The position numbers and the translations under genes were made by a program. Source: Crossaster papposus (Eukaryota > Echinodermata > Asteroidea > Velatida > Solasteridae). From it: a stretch of DNA of 64,000 bases. Positions 1 through 11,800 of the stretch are shown one piece after another; position 1 is the stretch's first letter, and each line of letters starts with the position of its first letter. The notes below the pieces were generated by a model, which was given only the letters and a program-made list of their open reading frames with translations, had not been told where the DNA came from and did not search any database. The stretch lies in the NCBI GenBank assembly GCA_037893245.1, contig JBAIAA010000778.1, forward strand, positions 186,001 through 250,000, in the 5' to 3' direction.

Positions 1-1643
1 GGGAAAGAAGTGTGCATAAGAAATATGTAAAGGGAAAGAAGTGTGCATAAGAAATATGTAAAGGGAAAGAAGTGTGCATAAGAAATATGTAAAGGGAAAG
101 AAGTGTGCATAAGAAATATGTAAAGGGAAAGAAGTGTGCATAAGAAATATGTAAAGGGAAAGAAGTGTGCATAAGAAATATGTAAAGGGAAAGAAGTGTG
201 CATAAGAAATATGTAAAGGGAAAGAAGTGTGCATAAGAAATATGTAAAGGGAAAGAAGTGTGCATAAGAAATATGTAAAGGGAAAGAAGTGTGCATAAGA
301 AATATGTAAAGGGAAAGAAGTGTGCATAAGAAATATGTAAAGGGAAAGAAGTGTGCATAAGAAATATGTAAAGGGAAAGAAGTGTGCATAAGAAATATGT
401 AAAGGGAAAGAAGTGTGCATAAGAAATATGTAAAGGGAAAGAAGTGTGCATAAGAAATATGTAAAGGGAAAGAAGTGTGCATAAGAAATATGTAAAGGGA
501 AAGAAGTGTGCATAAGAAATATGTAAAGGGAAAGAAGTGTGCATAAGAAATATGTAAAGGGAAAGAAGTGTGCATAAGAAATATGTAAAGGGAAAGAAGT
601 GTGCATAAGAAATATGTAAAGGGAAAGAAGTGTGCCTAAGAAATATGTAAAGGGAAAGAAGTGTGCATAAGAAATATGTAAAGGGAAAGAAGTGTGCATA
701 AGAAATATGTAAAGGGAAAGAAGTGTGCATAATAAATATGTAAAGGGAAAGAAGTGTGCATAAGAAATATGTAAAGGGAAAGAAGTGTGCCTAAGAAATA
801 TGTAAAGGGAAAGAAGTGTTCATAAGAAATATGTAAAGGGAAAGAAGTGTGCATAAGAAATATGTAAAGGGAAAGAAGTGTGCATAAGAAATATGTAAAG
901 GGAAAGAAGTGTGCATAAGAAATATGTAAAGGGAAAGAAGTGTGCATAAGAAATATGTAAAGGGAAAGAAGTGTGCATAAGAAATATGTAAAGGGAAAGA
1001 AGTCTGCATAAGAAATATGTAAAGGGAAAGAAGTGTGCATAAGAAATATGTAAAGGGAAAGAAGTGTGCATAAGAAATATGTAAAGGGAAAGAAGTGTGC
1101 ATAAGAAATATGTAAAGGGAAAGAAGTGTGCATAATAAATATGTAAAGGGAAAGAAGTGTGCATAATAAATATGTAAAGGGAAAGAAGTGTGCATAATAA
1201 ATATGTAAAGGGAAAGAAGTGTGCATAAGAAATATGTAAAGGGAAAGAAGTGTGCATAAGAAATATGTAAAGGGAAAGAAGTGTGCATAAGAAATATGTA
1301 AAGGGAAAGAAGTGTGCATAAGAAATATGTAAAGGGAAAGAAGTGTGCATAAGAAATATGTAAAGGGAAAGAAGTGTGCATAAGAAATATGTAAAGGGAA
1401 AGAAGTGTGCATAAGAAATATGTAAAGGGAAAGAAGTGTGCATAAGAAATATGTAAAGGGAAAGAAGTGTGCATAAGAAATATGTAAAGGGAAAGAAGTG
1501 TGCATAAGAAATATGTAAAGGGAAAGAAGTGTGCATAAGAAATATGTAAAGGGAAAGAAGTGTGCATAAGAAATATGTAAAGGGAAAGAAGTGTGCATAA
1601 GAAATATGTAAAGGGAAAGAAGTGTGGGAAAGAAGTGTGCATA

Positions 1644-1752
1644 AGAAATAAACACATGATGTGGGAACAAGCCCTCGAATTAAATATGTAAAGGGAAAGA
1701 AGTGTGCATAAGAAATAAACACATGATGTAGGAACAAGCCCTCGAGTTAAAT
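1644..1752 (+). repeat. Pair of 67-bp variant satellite units
   Basis: Two consecutive units carry 36 extra bases between the AAGAAAT and ATATGTAAA parts of the 31-mer. The extra part contains AACACATGATGT, GGAACAAGCCCTCGA and a CTCGAG site (CTCGAA in the first copy). Unit length is 67 bp, measured between successive ATGTAAAGGG starts at 1686 and 1753. A partial duplication (GTGTGGGAAAGAAG, about 1622) precedes the pair. Confidence 0.9.
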
Positions 1753-4700
1753 ATGTAAAGGGAAAGAAGTGTGCATAAGAAATATGTAAAGGGAAAGAAG
1801 TGTGCATAAGAAATATGTAAAGGGAAAGAAGTGTGCATAAGAAATATGTAAAGGGAAAGAAGTGTGCATAAGAAATATGTAAAGGGAAAGAAGTGTGCAT
1901 AAGAAATATGTAAAGGGAAAGAAGTGTGCATAAGAAATATGTAAAGGGAAAGAAGTGTGCATAAGAAATATGTAAAGGGAAAGAAGTGTGCATAAGAAAT
2001 ATGTAAAGGGAAAGAAGTGTGCATAAGAAATATGTAAAGGGAAAGAAGTGTGCATAAGAAATATGTAAAGGGAAAGAAGTGTGCATAAGAAATATGTAAA
2101 GGGAAAGAAGTGTGCATAAGAAATATGTAAAGGGAAAGAAGTGTGCATAAGAAATATGTAAAGGGAAAGAAGTGTGCATAAGAAATATGTAAAGGGAAAG
2201 AAGTGTGCATAAGAAATATGTAAAGGGAAAGAAGTGTGCATAAGAAATATGTAAAGGGAAAGAAGTGTGCATAAGAAATATGTAAAGGGAAAGAAGTGTG
2301 CATAAGAAATATGTAAAGGGAAAGAAGTGTGCATAAGAAATATGTAAAGGGAAAGAAGTGTGCATAAGAAATATGTAAAGGGAAAGAAGTGTGCATAAGA
2401 AATATGTAAAGGGAAAGAAGTGTGCATAAGAAATATGTAAAGGGAAAGAAGTGTGCATAAGAAATATGTAAAGGGAAAGAAGTGTGCATAAGAAATATGT
2501 AAAGGGAAAGAAGTGTGCATAAGAAATATGTAAAGGGAAAGAAGTGTGCATAAGAAATATGTAAAGGGAAAGAAGTGTGCATAAGAAATATGTAAAGGGA
2601 AAGAAGTGTGCATAAGAAATCATGTAAAGGGAAAGAAGTGTGCATAAGAAATATGTAAAGGGAAAGAAGTGTGCATAAGAAATATGTAAAGGGAAAGAAG
2701 TGTGCATAAGAAATATGTAAAGGGAAAGAAGTGTGCATAAGAAATATGTAAAGGGAAAGAAGTGTGCATAAGAAATATGTAAAGGGAAAGAAGTGTGCAT
2801 AAGAAATATGTAAAGGGAAAGAAGTGTGCATAAGAAATATGTAAAGGGAAAGAAGTGTGCATAAGAAATATGTAAAGGGAAAGAAGTGTGCATAAGAAAT
2901 ATGTAAAGGGAAAGAAGTGTGCATAAGAAATATGTAAAGGGAAAGAAGTGTGCATAAGAAATATGTAAAGGGAAAGAAGTGTGCATAAGAAATATGTAAA
3001 GGGAAAGAAGTGTGCATAAGAAATATGTAAAGGGAAAGAAGTGTGCATAAGAAATATGTAAAGGGAAAGAAGTGTGCATAAGAAATATGTAAAGGGAAAG
3101 AAGTGTGCATAAGAAATATGTAAAGGGAAAGAAGTGTGCATAAGAAATATGTAAAGGGAAAGAAGTGTGCATAAGAAATATGTAAAGGGAAAGAAGTGCA
3201 TAAAGAAATATGTAAAGGGAAAGAAGTGTGCATAAGAAATATGTAAAGGGAAAGAAGTGTGCATAAGAAATATGTAAAGGGAAAGAAGTGTGCATAAGAA
3301 ATATGTAAAGGGAAAGAAGTGTGCATAAGAAATATGTAAAGGGAAAGAAGTGTGCATAAGAAATATGTAAAGGGAAAGAAGTGTGCATAAGAAATATGTA
3401 AAGGGAAAGAAGTGTGCATAAGAAATATGTAAAGGGAAAGAAGTGTGCATAAGAAATATGTAAAGGGAAAGAAGTGTGCATAAGAAATATGTAAAGGGAA
3501 AGAAGTGTGGCATAAGAAATATGTAAAGGGAAAGAAGTGTGCATAAGAAATATGTAAAGGGAAAGAAGTGTGCATAAGAAATATGTAAAGGGAAAGAAGT
3601 GTGCATAAGAAATATGTAAAGGGAAAGAAGTGTGCATAAGAAATATGTAAAGGGAAAGAAGTGTGCATAAGAAATATGTAAAGGGAAAGAAGTGTGCATA
3701 AGAAATATGTAAAGGGAAAGAAGTGTGCATAAGAAATATGTAAAGGGAAAGAAGTGTGCATAAGAAATATGTAAAGGGAAAGAAGTGTGCATAAGAAATA
3801 TGTAAAGGGAAAGAAGTGTGCATAAGAAATATGTAAAGGGAAAGAAGTGTGCATAAGAAATATGTAAAGGGAAAGAAGTGTGCATAAGAAATATGTAAAG
3901 GGAAAGAAGTGTGCATAAGAAATATGTAAAGGGAAAGAAGTGTGCATAAGAAATATGTAAAGGGAAAGAAGTGTGCATAAGAAATATGTAAAGGGAAAGA
4001 AGTGTGCATAAGAAATATGTAAAGGGAAAGAAGTGTGCATAAGAAATATGTAAAGGGAAAGAAGTGTGCATAAGAAATATGTAAAGGGAAAGAAGTGTGC
4101 ATAAGAAATATGTAAAGGGAAAGAAGTGTGCATAAGAAATATGTAAAGGGAAAGAAGTGTGCATAAGAAATATGTAAAGGGAAAGAAGTGTGCATAAGAA
4201 ATATGTAAAGGGAAAGAAGTGTGCATAAGAAATATGTAAAGGGAAAGAAGTGTGCATAAGAAATATGTAAAGGGAAAGAAGTGTGCATAAGAAATATGTA
4301 AAGGGAAAGAAGTGTGCATAAGAAATATGTAAAGGGAAAGAAGTGTGCATAAGAAATATGTAAAGGGAAAGAAGTGTGCATAAGAAATATGTAAAGGGAA
4401 AGAAGTGTGCATAAGAAATATGTAAAGGGAAAGAAGTGTGCATAAGAAATATGTAAAGCGAAAGAAGTGTGCATACGAAATATGTAAAGCGAAAGAAGTG
4501 TGCATACGAAATATGTAAAGGGAAAAAAGTGTGCATAAGAAATATGTAAAGGGAAAGAAGTGTGCATAAGAAATATGTAAAGGGAAAGAAGTGTGCATAA
4601 GAAATATGTAAAGGGAAAGAAGTGTGCATAAGAAATATGTAAAGGGAAAGAAGTGTGCATAAGAAATATGTAAAGGGAAAGAAGTGTGCATAAGAAATAT

Positions 4701-6150
4701 GTAAAGGGAAGGAAGTGTGCATAAAACATATGTAAAGGGAAAGAAGTGTGCATAAGAAATATGTAAAGGGAAAGAAGTGTGCATAAGAAATATGTAAAGG
4801 GAAAGAAGTGTGCATAAGAAATATGTAAAGGAAAAGAAGTGTGCATAAGAAATATGTAAAGGAAAGGAAGTGTGCATAAGAAATATGTAAAGGGAAAGAA
4901 GTGTGCATAAGAAATATGTAAAGGGAAAGAAGTGTGCATAAGAAATATGTAAAGGGAAAGAAGTGTGCATAAGAAATATGTAAAGGGAAAGAAGTGTGCA
5001 TAAGAAATATGTAAAGGGAAAGAAGTGTGCATAAGAAATATGTAAAGGGAAAGAAGTGTGCATAAGAAATATGTAAAGGGAAAGAAGTGTGCATAAGAAA
5101 TATGTAAAGGGAAAGAAGTGTGCATAAGAAATATGTAAAGGGAAAGAAGTGTGCATAAGAAATATGTAAAGGGAAAGAAGTGTGCATAAGAAATATGTAA
5201 AGGGAAAGAAGTGTGCATAAGAAATATGTAAAGGGAAAGAAGTGTGCATAAGAAATATGTAAAGGGAAAGAAGTGTGCATACGAAATATGTAAAGGGAAA
5301 GAAGTGTGCATAAGAAATATGTAAAGGGAAAGAAGTGTGCATAAGAAATATGTAAAGAGAAAGAAGTGTGCATAAGAAATATGTAAAGGGAAAGAAGTGT
5401 GCATAAGAAATATGTAAAGGGAAAGAAGTGTGCATAAGAAATATGTAAAGGGAAAGAAGTGTGCATAAGAAATATGTAAAGGGAAAGAAGTGTGCATAAG
5501 AAATATGTAAAGGGAAAGAAGTGTGCATAAGAAATATGTAAAGGGAAAGAAGTGTGCATAAGAAATATGTAAAGGGAAAGAAGTGTGCATAAGAAATATG
5601 TAAAGGGAAAGAAGTGTGCATAAGAAATATGTAAAGGGAAAGAAGTGTGCATAAGAAATATGTAAAGGGAAAGAAGTGTGCATAAGAAATATGTAAAGGG
5701 AAGGAGTGTGCATAAGAAATATGTAAAGGGAAAGAATTGTGCATAAGAAATATGTAAAGGGAAAGAAGTGTGCATAAGAAATATGTAAAGGGAAAGAAGT
5801 GTGCATAATAAATATGTAAAGGGAAAGAAGTGTGCATAAGAAATATGTAAAGGGAAAGAAGTGTGCATAAGAAATATGTAAAGGGAAAGAAGTGTGCATA
5901 AGAAATATGTAAAGGGAAAGAAGTGTGCATAAGAAATATGTAAAGGGAAAGAAATGTGCATAAGAAATATGTAAAGGGAAAGAAGTGTGCATAAGAAATA
6001 TGTAAAGGGAAAGAAGTGTGCATAAGAAATATGTAAAGGGAAAGAAGTGTGCATAAGAAATATGTAAAGGGAAAGAAGTGTGCATAAGAAATATGTAAAG
6101 GGAAAGAAGTGTGCATAAGAAATAAGTAAAGGGAAAGAAGTGTGCATAAG

Positions 6151-6256
6151 AAATAAACACATGATGTGGGAACAAGCCCTCGAGTTAAATATGTAAAGGG
6201 AAAGAAGTGTGCATAAGAAATAAACACATGATGTGGGAACAAGCCCTCGAGTTAAA
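6151..6256 (+). repeat. Pair of 67-bp variant satellite units
   Basis: A second tandem pair of the 67-bp variant (AACACATGATGTGGG...CCCTCGAGTT), about 1 kb before the left end of the inserted element. It has the same structure as the pairs near 1.65 kb and 29.5 kb. Confidence 0.9.
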
Positions 6257-7253
6257 TATGTAAAGGGAAAAAAGTGTGCATAAGAAATATGTAAAGGGAA
6301 AGAAGTGTGCATAAGAAATATGTAAAGGGAAAGAAGTGTGCATAAGAAATATGTAAAGGGAAAGAAGTGTGCATAAGAAATATGTAAAGGGAAAGAAGTG
6401 TGCATAAGAAATATGTAAAGGGAAAGAAGTGTGCATACGAAATATGTAAAGGGAAAGAAGTGTGCATAAGAAATATGTAAAGGGAAAGAAGTGTGCATAA
6501 GAAATATGTAAAGAGAAAGAAGTGTGCATAAGAAATATGTAAAGGGAAAGAAGTGTGCATAAGAAATATGTAAAGGGAAAGAAGTGTGCATAAGAAATAT
6601 GTAAAGGGAAAGAAGTGTGCATAAGAAATATGTAAAGGGAAAGAAGTGTGCATAAGAAATATGTAAAGGGAAAGAAGTGTGCATAAGAAATATGTAAAGG
6701 GAAAGAAGTGTACATAAGAAATATGTAAAGGGAAAGAAGTGTGCATAAGAAATATGTAAAGGGAAAGAAGTGTGCATAAGAAATATGTAAAGGGAAGGAA
6801 GTGTGCATAAGAAATATGTAAAGGGAAAGAAGTGTGCATAAGAAATATGTAAAGGGAAGGAAGTGTGCATAAGAAATATGTAAAGGGAAAGAAGTGTGCA
6901 TAAGAAATATGTAAAGGGAAAGAAGTGTGCATAAGAAATATGTAAAGGGAAAGAAGTGTGCATAAGAAATATGTAAAAGGAAAGAAGTGTGCATAAGAAA
7001 TATGTAAAGGGAAAGAAGTGTGCATAAGAAATATGTAAAGGGAAAGAAGTGTGCATAAGAAATATGTAAAGGGAAAGAAGTGTGCATAAGAAATATGTAA
7101 AGGGAAAGAAGTGTGCATAAGAAATATGTAAAGGGAAAGAAGTGTGCATAAGAAATATGTAAAGGGAAAGAAGTGTGCATAAGAAATATGTAAAGGGAAA
7201 GAAGTGTGCATAAGAAATATGTAAAGGGAAAGAAGTGTGCATACGAAATATGT

Positions 7254-7257
7254 AAAG
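7254..7257. other. Target-site duplication, left copy (AAAG)
   Basis: AAAG immediately precedes the left terminus and recurs at 29396-29399 immediately after the right terminus. Joining the left satellite through this AAAG to the bases after the right AAAG gives TGTAAAGGGAAAGAAG, exactly the satellite consensus. That fixes the duplication at 4 bp. Confidence 0.88.
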
Positions 7258-7291
7258 AACACCTTCACATTTAATTGCTAAATTTCACATT
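7258..7291 (+). repeat. Left terminal inverted repeat (34 bp)
   Basis: It begins AACACCTTCACATTTAA and is an exact reverse complement of 29362-29395. Similarity stops at 7292 (GCGGCT, against TCAACT in the right end read inward). Confidence 0.95.
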
Positions 7292-7804
7292 GCGGCTAAA
7301 TTTGGAGAATGAATGCTCTCGTTTTGTTGTTTTTCAATGAAACCTGAACTAAGTAAATAATTTAAGCTGTTATTTACAAGTTAATTTTTCTCTCATTGAA
7401 ATGATCAAAAGGGGTGCACCTTTTTTGCATTACCTTTGATACAACCAGTATTTTCATTATTTAGGTGCCATTTGTTTTAAAGATGTCTCCTATCCCCCCA
7501 AAGTATTTAGACATTTATATTTTCAGGCATCTTTTTTGCTTTGTGTGTGTGACTATTCAGAGACAATGAAAACAACGCTATGAAAGTGAACACACAAGAC
7601 ACACTAGGTCAGTTCTCCGAACAGTTTGGATCTAGTAGAACTTTATTGTACTTCTTGTATTCAACTGAACAACAGGTGTCGCAAAACAAAACTTCAAGCA
7701 CATCAAATACAAACTTGTGTACATTTTACTATCGATCGCTATACCGCAATACATTTTAACAAACGTTTACACAAGACATAATGGACGTTGGGCTAGCTGC
7801 TACG
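7292..7804. other. Left terminal spacer, no gene seen
   Basis: About 510 bases of unique AT-rich sequence between the terminal repeat and the subterminal array. I see no convincing coding frame, RNA gene or repeat in it. It is not similar to the right-hand spacer at 28768-29361. Confidence 0.7.
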
Positions 7805-8474
7805 ACTAGGGACAGACTTGTCTAGCCCAAGCAAATGGTCTAAACTTATACTCAAACTAGGGACAGACTTGTCTAGCTCAAGCAAATAGTCTACAGTTAT
7901 ACTAGGGACAGACTTGTCTAGCCCAAGCAAATGGTCTAAACTTATACTCAAACTAGGGACAGACTTGTCTAGCTCAAGCAAATAGTCTACAGTTATACTA
8001 GGGACAGACTTGTCTAGCCCAACCAAAATGGTCTACACTTATACTCAAACTAGGGACAGACTTGTCTAGCTCAAGCAAATAGTCTACAGTTATACTAGGG
8101 ACAGACTTGTCTAGCCCAACCAAAATGGTCTACACTTATACTCAAACTAGGGACAGACTTGTCTAGCTCAAGCAAATAGTCTACAGTTACACTTAAACTA
8201 AAGACAGACCTAGCCCAGGCAAATGTCTATTAAAACTAGGGACAGACTTGTCTAGCCAAGCAAATTGTCAACAATTTAATATATTCAAACCGGGGACAGA
8301 CTTGTCTAGCCCAAGCAAAATTAGACCATTAGACCATTAGACCATTTGACCATTTGACCAGTGATTAGACCATTTAATGGTCTACAATATTACACTTAAA
8401 CTATAGGAACTAGACTTGTCTACCCCAAGCAAATGGCCGTCTGTAATACTCAAACTAGGTACAGACTCGAGACT
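7805..8474 (-). repeat. Left subterminal array of the 51-bp repeat
   Basis: About 13 copies centred on GGGACAGACTTGTCTAGC, at about 7811, 7862, 7907, 7958, 8003, 8054, 8100, 8151, 8200, 8240, 8293, 8410 and 8458. The first eight alternate 51- and 45/46-base spacings, giving a dimer of about 96 bp; copies after 8200 are degenerate. The orientation is the reverse complement of the array at 25155-28767. A 10-mer expansion of the AGACCATT part lies at 8321-8386. Each unit contains AGAC and GTCT arms around a 2-base centre, a plausible protein-binding site (inference). Confidence 0.92.
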
Positions 8475-8737
8475 TGTACGGCCTTGCAATTGAATTGTTC
8501 GAGACTTGCACCGATGTACCATTGTTTATCAAGGCTTCATTCAAGAAGAAAAAACAAACGAGAAATTGTACTAGTATAGACGAATTGATAGAAAATGACT
8601 CGAGTGATTGGACCCCTGTTTTAATGGGGCCGCAATTCACTTCCGACTCACGGGCCTCATTTAATTAAATGATTGTAAAAAGGTCTATGCGGCCACGCGC
8701 TTTTCTTGCTCCGGCGCGTGCGGCGCGGACATGTTAA
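8475..8737. other. Methyltransferase 3' flank, no gene seen
   Basis: Short unique region between the left subterminal array and the methyltransferase stop codon. An ATTAAA, a variant polyadenylation hexamer on the minus strand, falls within the ATTTAATTAAATG stretch near 8660. A GC-rich patch lies at 8690-8730. A plus-strand frame of 64 codons is open here, but nothing supports it as a gene. Confidence 0.5.
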
Positions 8738-8868
8738 TTATTCCTCGGTTCCAGCATCTGCATACAGTACGGACGTCAGCCGACGCTCAATCCACCGACA
8801 TTGCCCTTCGTCCATCTCTACAGCAATGCAGTTGCGTCCTTGAAGAAGGGAAGCAGTAATTCCAGTTC
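8738..8868 (-). CDS. Methyltransferase gene exon 11, end of motif I and stop
   Basis: 43 codons after a CACACAG acceptor: GTGITASLLQGRNCIAVEMD, then GQCRWIERRL and a TAA at 8738-8740. Joined to exon 10 it completes DACSGSGTG, with the downstream acidic residue (VE) that contacts the SAM ribose in this fold. It is separated from exon 10 by a 2.2-kb intron full of repeats. Confidence 0.88.
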
Positions 8869-11800
8869 CTGTGTGGGAAATGGAAACAATAAAATATACA
8901 TGCTGAATATTAATTTTCCCTACTAAAAAAATCCGCCAATGGACTAGGAACGAGTTTAAGAAAAGCAGCCTCAACACTTTTGTTTTCATCAATTAGGCCT
9001 ACTTTTCCTCAAACCTTAGGTCCCTAGATAAAATGTGTATTAGGCTCTAATAGTATTTAATATGCAGGCCTACTTCATATTTTCAACTGACAGTTAAAAA
9101 ACCGAAGGCACGTTGACGTGACCTGCGCTAAAAGCGTGTTTGTAAGCAGCGCATCATATCCACGTTGCGCGCGATGAAAAAAAGATAATTTACCCCTTCA
9201 AACTTATGGTCGAGTCCTCACACGTCACATGCACATGACCCGTACATATAGGTCATACCAAAGACCAGAGCGCCTACGTACGTCGCTCTTCGATCTTTGG
9301 GTCATACTAAGGCCGTGTCCAAAACGGGCTTCTAGAGCTACGGCTACGTATATTGTCAGCCTGCTCACGTGTATTTGTAACGGGCGAACACCTAGACAAT
9401 AGCCATAGACAAGAGATTCGGACGCGGCCATATCTTGAGAACGTTGCGTTGGTATGGCTCCTAAGCCAAATAATTATGACTATAGACGTATGGGGATTAA
9501 ATAAAATTATCACTCAAGGGAACCAGACTAAATTGTGCCACATGGCTAGCTCATCGGCTAGCTGCATGCAGATGCTGATCATTCATACGTGTTGCATTGC
9601 ATCATGGAGCAATAAACTACTCCATGATTGCATTAACGTCACCGGTTGGTGAGTAAAAACTCAGATTTTAAAATGGTCATTCAGATGAGATGGTCTATAA
9701 ATTCTCTCTGTGATGTGAGTCTAAGAGCTGTAGAACAGCATTACGTGCTGTTTTAGGAGGAAATATTTGAGAAAGTGGAATTCCAAGTCCAAACAAAAGC
9801 CAAACCCTTGTCCGACTAGCTACATCGCTATTTTTTTACATTTGGACATGATCTGGCGATATTATATTAGGGTCCTATAGGACTTCCGTTGGATATCTTA
9901 TCCTTACATCTCAATCAAAATTAGTACATGTAAATGACACTTTTTCCAATTGTTTACCCAAAGAAACATCAGATTTAAAACGGCGAGGCAGCTAGCTTGC
10001 GGAATTAAGCTATAATTTTTTTATCAGAATCGTAAGTAAACCTGTCCTTAGTACCCCAATCTTATTCGTCGATGTGTACTTGTAATTCAGATGGCTTATC
10101 AAGTACTTTTGAGGCCGTTTTGAGGGTGAAATCTGATGTTTCTTTGGGTAAACAAATGAGAAAAAGTGTCATTTTGATGAAATGTAATTGTAAGATATCC
10201 AATGGAAGTCCCTATACACATAGATAGAACCCTATCGCCAGTTCATGTCCATGTTAAAAAAAAGCGATGTAGGGTCCTAGTTACTCGGACTAGTCAAACC
10301 TAGACCCACTGGCACTGCGGCTGGCTTGCCTGGGGCCCCTATCCTCTTTTTATAAATTTTGGATTTAGCTTGTACTAGTACTAGAGCCCCACGCAAAACA
10401 ATACCCAATTGATATGCAAAATCTGTTACATGCAGCTCAATAAGTCGCCAAAACCATGACAATACTTAACAAAATACCTCCAAATAAATTGCCTAAATCG
10501 CCTTCTATATGAATTATGATATCAATCATGTGTCCAACTCCAAAAGATCAACTTCCAGGGCTTTGGTGATAGTCACAAACAATTCCTGACCTAGAGTGCA
10601 ATTCATGGTAATTCTGACAAATATGGTGGCCCTGACGTGACATAATCGGTGGTGAATATTTGTTTGCGACGTTGTGAATTTATTCACGAATGGTTTTAAA
10701 TATTTTTTGAGGCGTTATAATTTTTCACGACTTGGCATAAATACATTTGTGAAAAAATTCACAATGCCACAAATATTTACGACCAGTCGTAAATATTCAC
10801 GACAATGCAACAAAATCACAACAGATTATGCCCCGCCAGGATGCACCAGGCCACCAGATTCGTCATAATTTGGTTTCATTTTTATTTAAGATGGCAAGCA
10901 GCAACACAACAGTGAACACTACTTTGAATACCGTCGTCAAATTTCCTGAATTTGCAAGTCAGAAAATGTTCGCGAGTATCACCGAAACCGAAGTCCTGGA
11001 AGTTGATCTTGTACACATATGGAAGGCGATCTACAGTGACTTGGAGGTATTTTGTTAAGTATTGCCAGCGTTTTGGCGACTTTTTTGAGGTCTTACCTGA
11101 ACCACTGCAGGCATCCAGAACCCACCCACCACCTTGACACATAGCTGCAATCAGGTCTTGGAGCAGCTGAAGGGGTTTTTGATGTTCGTTGATGATCTGG
11201 CCATCATCATCTCTCTCAAACTTAGTGGGCTTGATATCCTTGATATCGTTGAAGAGATTAGATGTTGGTTTATTGAGCTGGTCTTGCTGTACCCGGCCAC
11301 TTGCAGACCAGTACGCGCATACCAATGCCCCAACATCTTGACTGAGCGTGAGTTCATGGCTCACTGAACCTGAGATTATAACAGAAAGATGACAAATGCT
11401 GCAGTGGTCCAAAAAGGATGCAAATGTCAAGAAATTAAATATAAACATTATATAGCCCTACGTAGAACTACGTTTTGACAAAGCTTATACTAGGGCCATA
11501 GACACTATGAGCTCTTTAACAATAGAAAGGCTGTTTCACCTGTAAAATACTGTACAATTGTTCTGGAGATTTCACGTTAATTTAACGGTGAAACGGAATT
11601 TGCTACTGTTAAAAAGCTCGCAGTGAGAGCTATATCTAATTAACAATTTTACTACCAAATTATTAAGAAATATCTTACTTGGAAAGCAAAATGATTGCGC
11701 TAGATATACTATAACTGTTTTAAAAAAAACCAAAGAAATGACATAAGAACCACTGCCTGACGCTGATTGAAAACAAATGCCGTATTTATTGCTTTTCTCA

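Larger units (their letters stand above)
1..7257 (+). repeat. 31-bp satellite array, left block
   Basis: Head-to-tail copies of a 31-bp unit that begins GGGAAAGAAGTGTGC and ends ATATGTAAA fill this block (about 230 units), and the array runs off the left edge. The plus strand is purine-rich. Units differ mainly by single substitutions (for example GCCTAAG near 636, CATAATAAAT near 1133-1200, AAAGCG near 4457-4490), with a few small indels (2621, 3200, 5700). The last unit is cut at ...ATGTAAAG by the insertion at 7258. No gene is present; reverse-strand open frames exist only because the 31-mer has no stop in any reverse phase. Confidence 0.98.

Noticed and set aside
1..7257. Telomeric repeat or subtelomere
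   Set aside because: The 31-bp unit is not a telomere-type G-rich hexamer and lies on both sides of the insertion. A centromeric or other satellite role is possible but unsupported.
636..7268. Reverse-strand open frames of 288-1794 codons over the left satellite
   Set aside because: They are the 31-bp unit read in three phases, giving a 31-residue repeat (YIFLMHTSFPLHISYAHFF...). There is no start context, domain or codon signal, and overlapping frames are equally open.
8474..8668. 64-codon plus-strand frame beginning MYGLAIELFET
   Set aside because: Isolated, with an overlapping frame on the other strand and no recognisable motif. It partly overlaps the degenerate end of the subterminal array.
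9225..9652. Overlapping open frames of 68-99 codons on both strands
   Set aside because: They lie in an intron with small hairpins; mutually overlapping and without motifs.
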